Shown here piece after piece: positions 61,827 to 64,000 of a DNA stretch of 64,000 nt. The notes beneath the pieces are model-generated. The model had not been told where the DNA came from and searched no databases. It saw only the letters and a list, made by a program, of their open reading frames with translations. The position numbers and the translations under genes are program-made. Each line of letters opens with the position of its first letter. Position 1 is the stretch's first letter. Location: assembly GCF_036946495.1 (NCBI RefSeq), contig NZ_JAQIIX010000002.1, positions 186,001 through 250,000 of the forward strand, written 5' to 3'. This DNA comes from Mycolicibacterium neoaurum (GTDB lineage Bacteria; Actinomycetota; Actinomycetes; Mycobacteriales; Mycobacteriaceae).

Positions 61827-62323
61827 CTGTCCTCCTGAGGCCTCTTGCGCACCATCGTCTTTCGCGATGCGGTCGCGACGATGTCACCGTGTTGGTTGCG
61901 GCCGACGTGGGCGAAGGTGACGATGCCCTCGCCGGGGCGGCTTTTGGACTCTCGCTTGTCCACCACCTCGGACTCGGCGTAGAGCGTGTCACCGTGGAAG
62001 AGCGGCTTGGGAAAGGCGATCTCGGAGAATCCGAGGTTGCCGACGATGGTGCCCTGGGTGAGCTGGGCGACCGACAGCCCGACCAGGGTCGACAGGGTGA
62101 ACATGGAGTTGACCAGTCGCTGGTTGAACGGCGGCAGCGCATCGGCGAAGGCCGCGTCCAGATGTAATGCCTGGGTGTTCATCGTCAAGGTGGTGAACAG
62201 GACGTTATCGGCTTCGGTGATCGTGCGGCCCGGGCGGTGCAGGTACAGCACCCCGGTCTCGAACTCCTCGAACCACAGCCCGCGCTGCTCGACCGTTCGC
62301 TTCGGGGTCGGGCCATTCATCAC
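61823..62323 (-). CDS. MaoC-like hydratase (Rv2499c type)
   Basis: 166-residue hotdog-fold enzyme. The hydratase motif region TITEADNVLFTTLTMNTQALHLDAAFA supplies the Asp and His expected for MaoC-type catalysis. LFHGDTLYAESEV is also typical. Proposed role by context: hydration of itaconyl-CoA or a leucine-pathway enoyl-CoA before CitE cleavage. Its ATG overlaps the fadE19 stop codon, and its own stop overlaps citE. A second ATG directly follows the first. Confidence 0.9.
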   Translation of the reverse strand: MMNGPTPKRTVEQRGLWFEEFETGVLYLHRPGRTITEADNVLFTTLTMNTQALHLDAAFADALPPFNQRLVNSMFTLSTLVGLSVAQLTQGTIVGNLGFSEIAFPKPLFHGDTLYAESEVVDKRESKSRPGEGIVTFAHVGRNQHGDIVATASRKTMVRKRPQEDR

Positions 62324-63480
62324 AGACCCAACCCCCGCGCGATCAGCATCAGCTGCACTTCCGTTGTGCCCTCGCCTATTTCGAGGATCTTGGAGTCACG
62401 GTAGTGGCGAGCCACCGAGTACTCGTTCATGAACCCGTAGCCACCGAAGATCTGGGTGGCATCGCGGGCATTGTCCATGGCCGCCTCGCTGGACACCAGC
62501 TTTGCCACCGACGCCGCCTTCTTGAAGGGTTTACCCGCCAGCATCAGCGCGGCCGCGTCGTAGTAGGCGGTGCGCGCGACATGCGCGCGCGCCTCCATCC
62601 GGGCGATCTTGAAGGCGATGGCCTGGTAGCTGCCGATGGCCGCACCGAACGCCTCGCGTTCCTTGGCGTATTTCACGCACTCGTCCACGCAACCCTGTGC
62701 GGCGCCCACCGACAGCGCAGCGATCGCGATGCGGCCCTCATCGAGGATGCTCAGGAAATTGGCGTACCCGCGCCCTCGGGCACCGAGCAGATTTTCCCGA
62801 GGCACCCGCACATCATCGAAGCTCAGCGGATGGGTGTCCGAGGCGTTCCAGCCAACCTTGTTGTACGCCGGTTCGGCGGTGAACCCCGCCGTCGGGACCG
62901 GCACCAGGATGGCAGAGATCTCCTTCTTGCCCTCGGTCTCACCGGTGACGGCCGTGACGGTGACCAGTTTGGTGATATCGGTACCGGAATTGGTGATGAA
63001 CTGCTTGGAGCCATTGATAACCCAGTCCGAACCATCCTCCTTCGCCGTCGTCTTGGTGGCACCGGCGTCGCTACCGCCGCCGGCCTCGGTGAGCCCGAAG
63101 GCACCAAGGGCCTTGCCGCTGGCCAGCAGCGGCAGCCACTGCTGCTTCTGCGCGTCGTTGCCGAATCGGTAGACCGGCATGGCACCGAGGGAGACACCGG
63201 CTTCCAGCGTGATGGCCACGCTCTGGTCGACCTTGCCGAGTTCCTCCAGCGCCAGGCACAGCGCGAAGTAGTCGCCGCCCATGCCGCCGTATTCCTCGGG
63301 GAACGGCAGTCCGAACAGGCCCATCTCGGCCATGCCGTCGACGACCTCATACGGGAAGCTGTGCTCGGCATCGTGTTTGGCGGCCACCGGTGCCACGACG
63401 CTCTGCGCGAAGTCGCGGACGGTCTTGGCCAGCTGGGCGTAATCGTCGGGCAGTGTGCCCGTGGACAGGTAATCGGTCAT
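62320..63480 (-). CDS. fadE19: Acyl-CoA dehydrogenase
   Basis: 386-residue flavoprotein. FAD and substrate regions include AFGLTEAGGGSDAG, FITNSGTDI and WNASDTHPLSFDDVRVP. The C-terminus has QIFGGYGFMNEYSVARHYRD and IGEGTTEVQ, where Glu370 occupies the common catalytic-base position. Together with accA1 upstream and bkd downstream it probably oxidises isovaleryl-CoA or methylbutyryl-CoA. Its ATG overlaps the accA1 stop. Confidence 0.94.
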   Translation of the reverse strand: MTDYLSTGTLPDDYAQLAKTVRDFAQSVVAPVAAKHDAEHSFPYEVVDGMAEMGLFGLPFPEEYGGMGGDYFALCLALEELGKVDQSVAITLEAGVSLGAMPVYRFGNDAQKQQWLPLLASGKALGAFGLTEAGGGSDAGATKTTAKEDGSDWVINGSKQFITNSGTDITKLVTVTAVTGETEGKKEISAILVPVPTAGFTAEPAYNKVGWNASDTHPLSFDDVRVPRENLLGARGRGYANFLSILDEGRIAIAALSVGAAQGCVDECVKYAKEREAFGAAIGSYQAIAFKIARMEARAHVARTAYYDAAALMLAGKPFKKAASVAKLVSSEAAMDNARDATQIFGGYGFMNEYSVARHYRDSKILEIGEGTTEVQLMLIARGLGL

Positions 63481-64000
63481 CGTTGGGACTCCTTGCTTGC
63501 GGTGATGCGGGCAAGGGGCTGCCCGACCTTGACCTGGTCGCCGACGGCGACAAGTAGCTCCGCGACACCGTCGACGGGTGCCTTGAGCGCGTGTTCCATC
63601 TTCATCGCCTCGACGGTCACGACGACCTCCCCGGCGGACACGTCGGCGCCGCTGTCGACACCCACCGCGACCACGGATCCCGGCATGGGGCTGAGCAGTT
63701 CGGCATCACCGGCGTGCGCGTCGTCGGCGCGCACCGATGCCTCGCGAACCTCGCGCACCACGATGGTGTGGTCCGGACCTGCCAGCCAGATATCAGCGCC
63801 GTCGGCGGCGACCACGAACTCGCTGCGCAGGCCGTCGATGACGAGCGTGAGCACCCGCCCCGTCAGCGTGGCGCTCATCCGATGGCCCGCGCCGTGTTCG
63901 ACGGTGGCCGTAGCCGATTCGGGTGTGCCGGTCAGGTGTACGTGCTCGATGCGCTCCCCCGCTGCCAGCCGCGCCACGGTCGGGGCATGTGCGCCGGTGC
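63477..64000 (-). CDS. accA1: Acyl-CoA carboxylase alpha (biotin) subunit, C-terminal part
   Basis: Only the last 172 codons are in the window; the gene continues past the right edge. The biotinyl domain has EAMKMEHALKAP with the biotinylated Lys between the two Met residues, preceded by SPMPGSVVAVGV. In M. tuberculosis AccA1 works with AccD1 as methylcrotonyl-CoA carboxylase in leucine breakdown, and the neighbours fadE19 and citE fit this. Coupled to fadE19 by ATGA. Confidence 0.93.
   Translation of the reverse strand, partial: TGAHAPTVARLAAGERIEHVHLTGTPESATATVEHGAGHRMSATLTGRVLTLVIDGLRSEFVVAADGADIWLAGPDHTIVVREVREASVRADDAHAGDAELLSPMPGSVVAVGVDSGADVSAGEVVVTVEAMKMEHALKAPVDGVAELLVAVGDQVKVGQPLARITASKESQR

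Overview
The window is high-GC actinobacterial DNA. Its gene order closely follows the Mycobacterium tuberculosis interval from clpX to accA1 (about Rv2457c to Rv2501c, recalled from memory), interrupted by genes that interval does not carry. Mycobacterial hallmarks include paired clpP1/clpP2, glbO, the large NAD-glutamate dehydrogenase, the HAD-acyltransferase fusion plsC, a WS/DGAT-type acyltransferase, a DUF732-like lipoprotein and an LpqN-like lipoprotein. A fast-growing environmental Mycolicibacterium is the best guess. A photoreceptor, a Cmx-like efflux pump and a cytosine-deaminase operon suit a free-living species.

Layout. 1-4.9 kb: ClpX, ClpP2, ClpP1, trigger factor and two tRNA genes, with a small secreted Gly-Pro-Val repeat protein between clpX and clpP2. 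4.9-18.9 kb: accessory region with lipoproteins, a SARP-type AAA regulator, an internally duplicated metalloprotease, LipP, a Cmx-like exporter, a Na+/H+ antiporter, then Nei and RpiB. 18.3-24.1 kb: a TetR/SDR divergent pair with two palindromic operators, a permease/cytosine deaminase/dioxygenase operon, and MgtE. 24.1-32.5 kb: mycothiol-linked oxidoreductase, PepN, two HNH proteins, two proteins linked to the cytochrome bcc-aa3 supercomplex, GlbO, an alpha-glucosidase and a thioesterase. 32.5-49.2 kb: Gdh, the ABC-F protein EttA, SSB, a PASTA-domain kinase, a CopD-CtaG membrane protein, and a lipid acyltransferase operon (WS/DGAT, plsC, plsB2). 49.2-56.8 kb: second accessory region with a PD-(D/E)XK protein, tRNA-Arg, a STAS protein divergent from a bacteriophytochrome fused to a PP2C phosphatase, a methyltransferase and a 1052-residue Gly/Ala-rich secreted protein. 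56.9-64 kb: EchA-like protein, then a branched-chain amino acid catabolic cluster (bkdABC, citE, maoC-like, fadE19, accA1) largely joined by 4-base overlaps.

The most interesting system is the phytochrome-phosphatase/STAS pair. It has the residues expected for biliverdin binding, all PP2C metal-site aspartates and a phosphorylatable serine in the neighbouring antagonist, so it looks like a light-gated partner-switching module. Other notable items are the metalloprotease whose second half has lost its active site, a yeast-like cytosine deaminase coupled to an unusual Fe(II) oxygenase, DnaA-box-like sites between ssb and the PASTA kinase, four 11-bp tandem repeats before gdh, and a low-complexity exported protein with one cysteine near each end.
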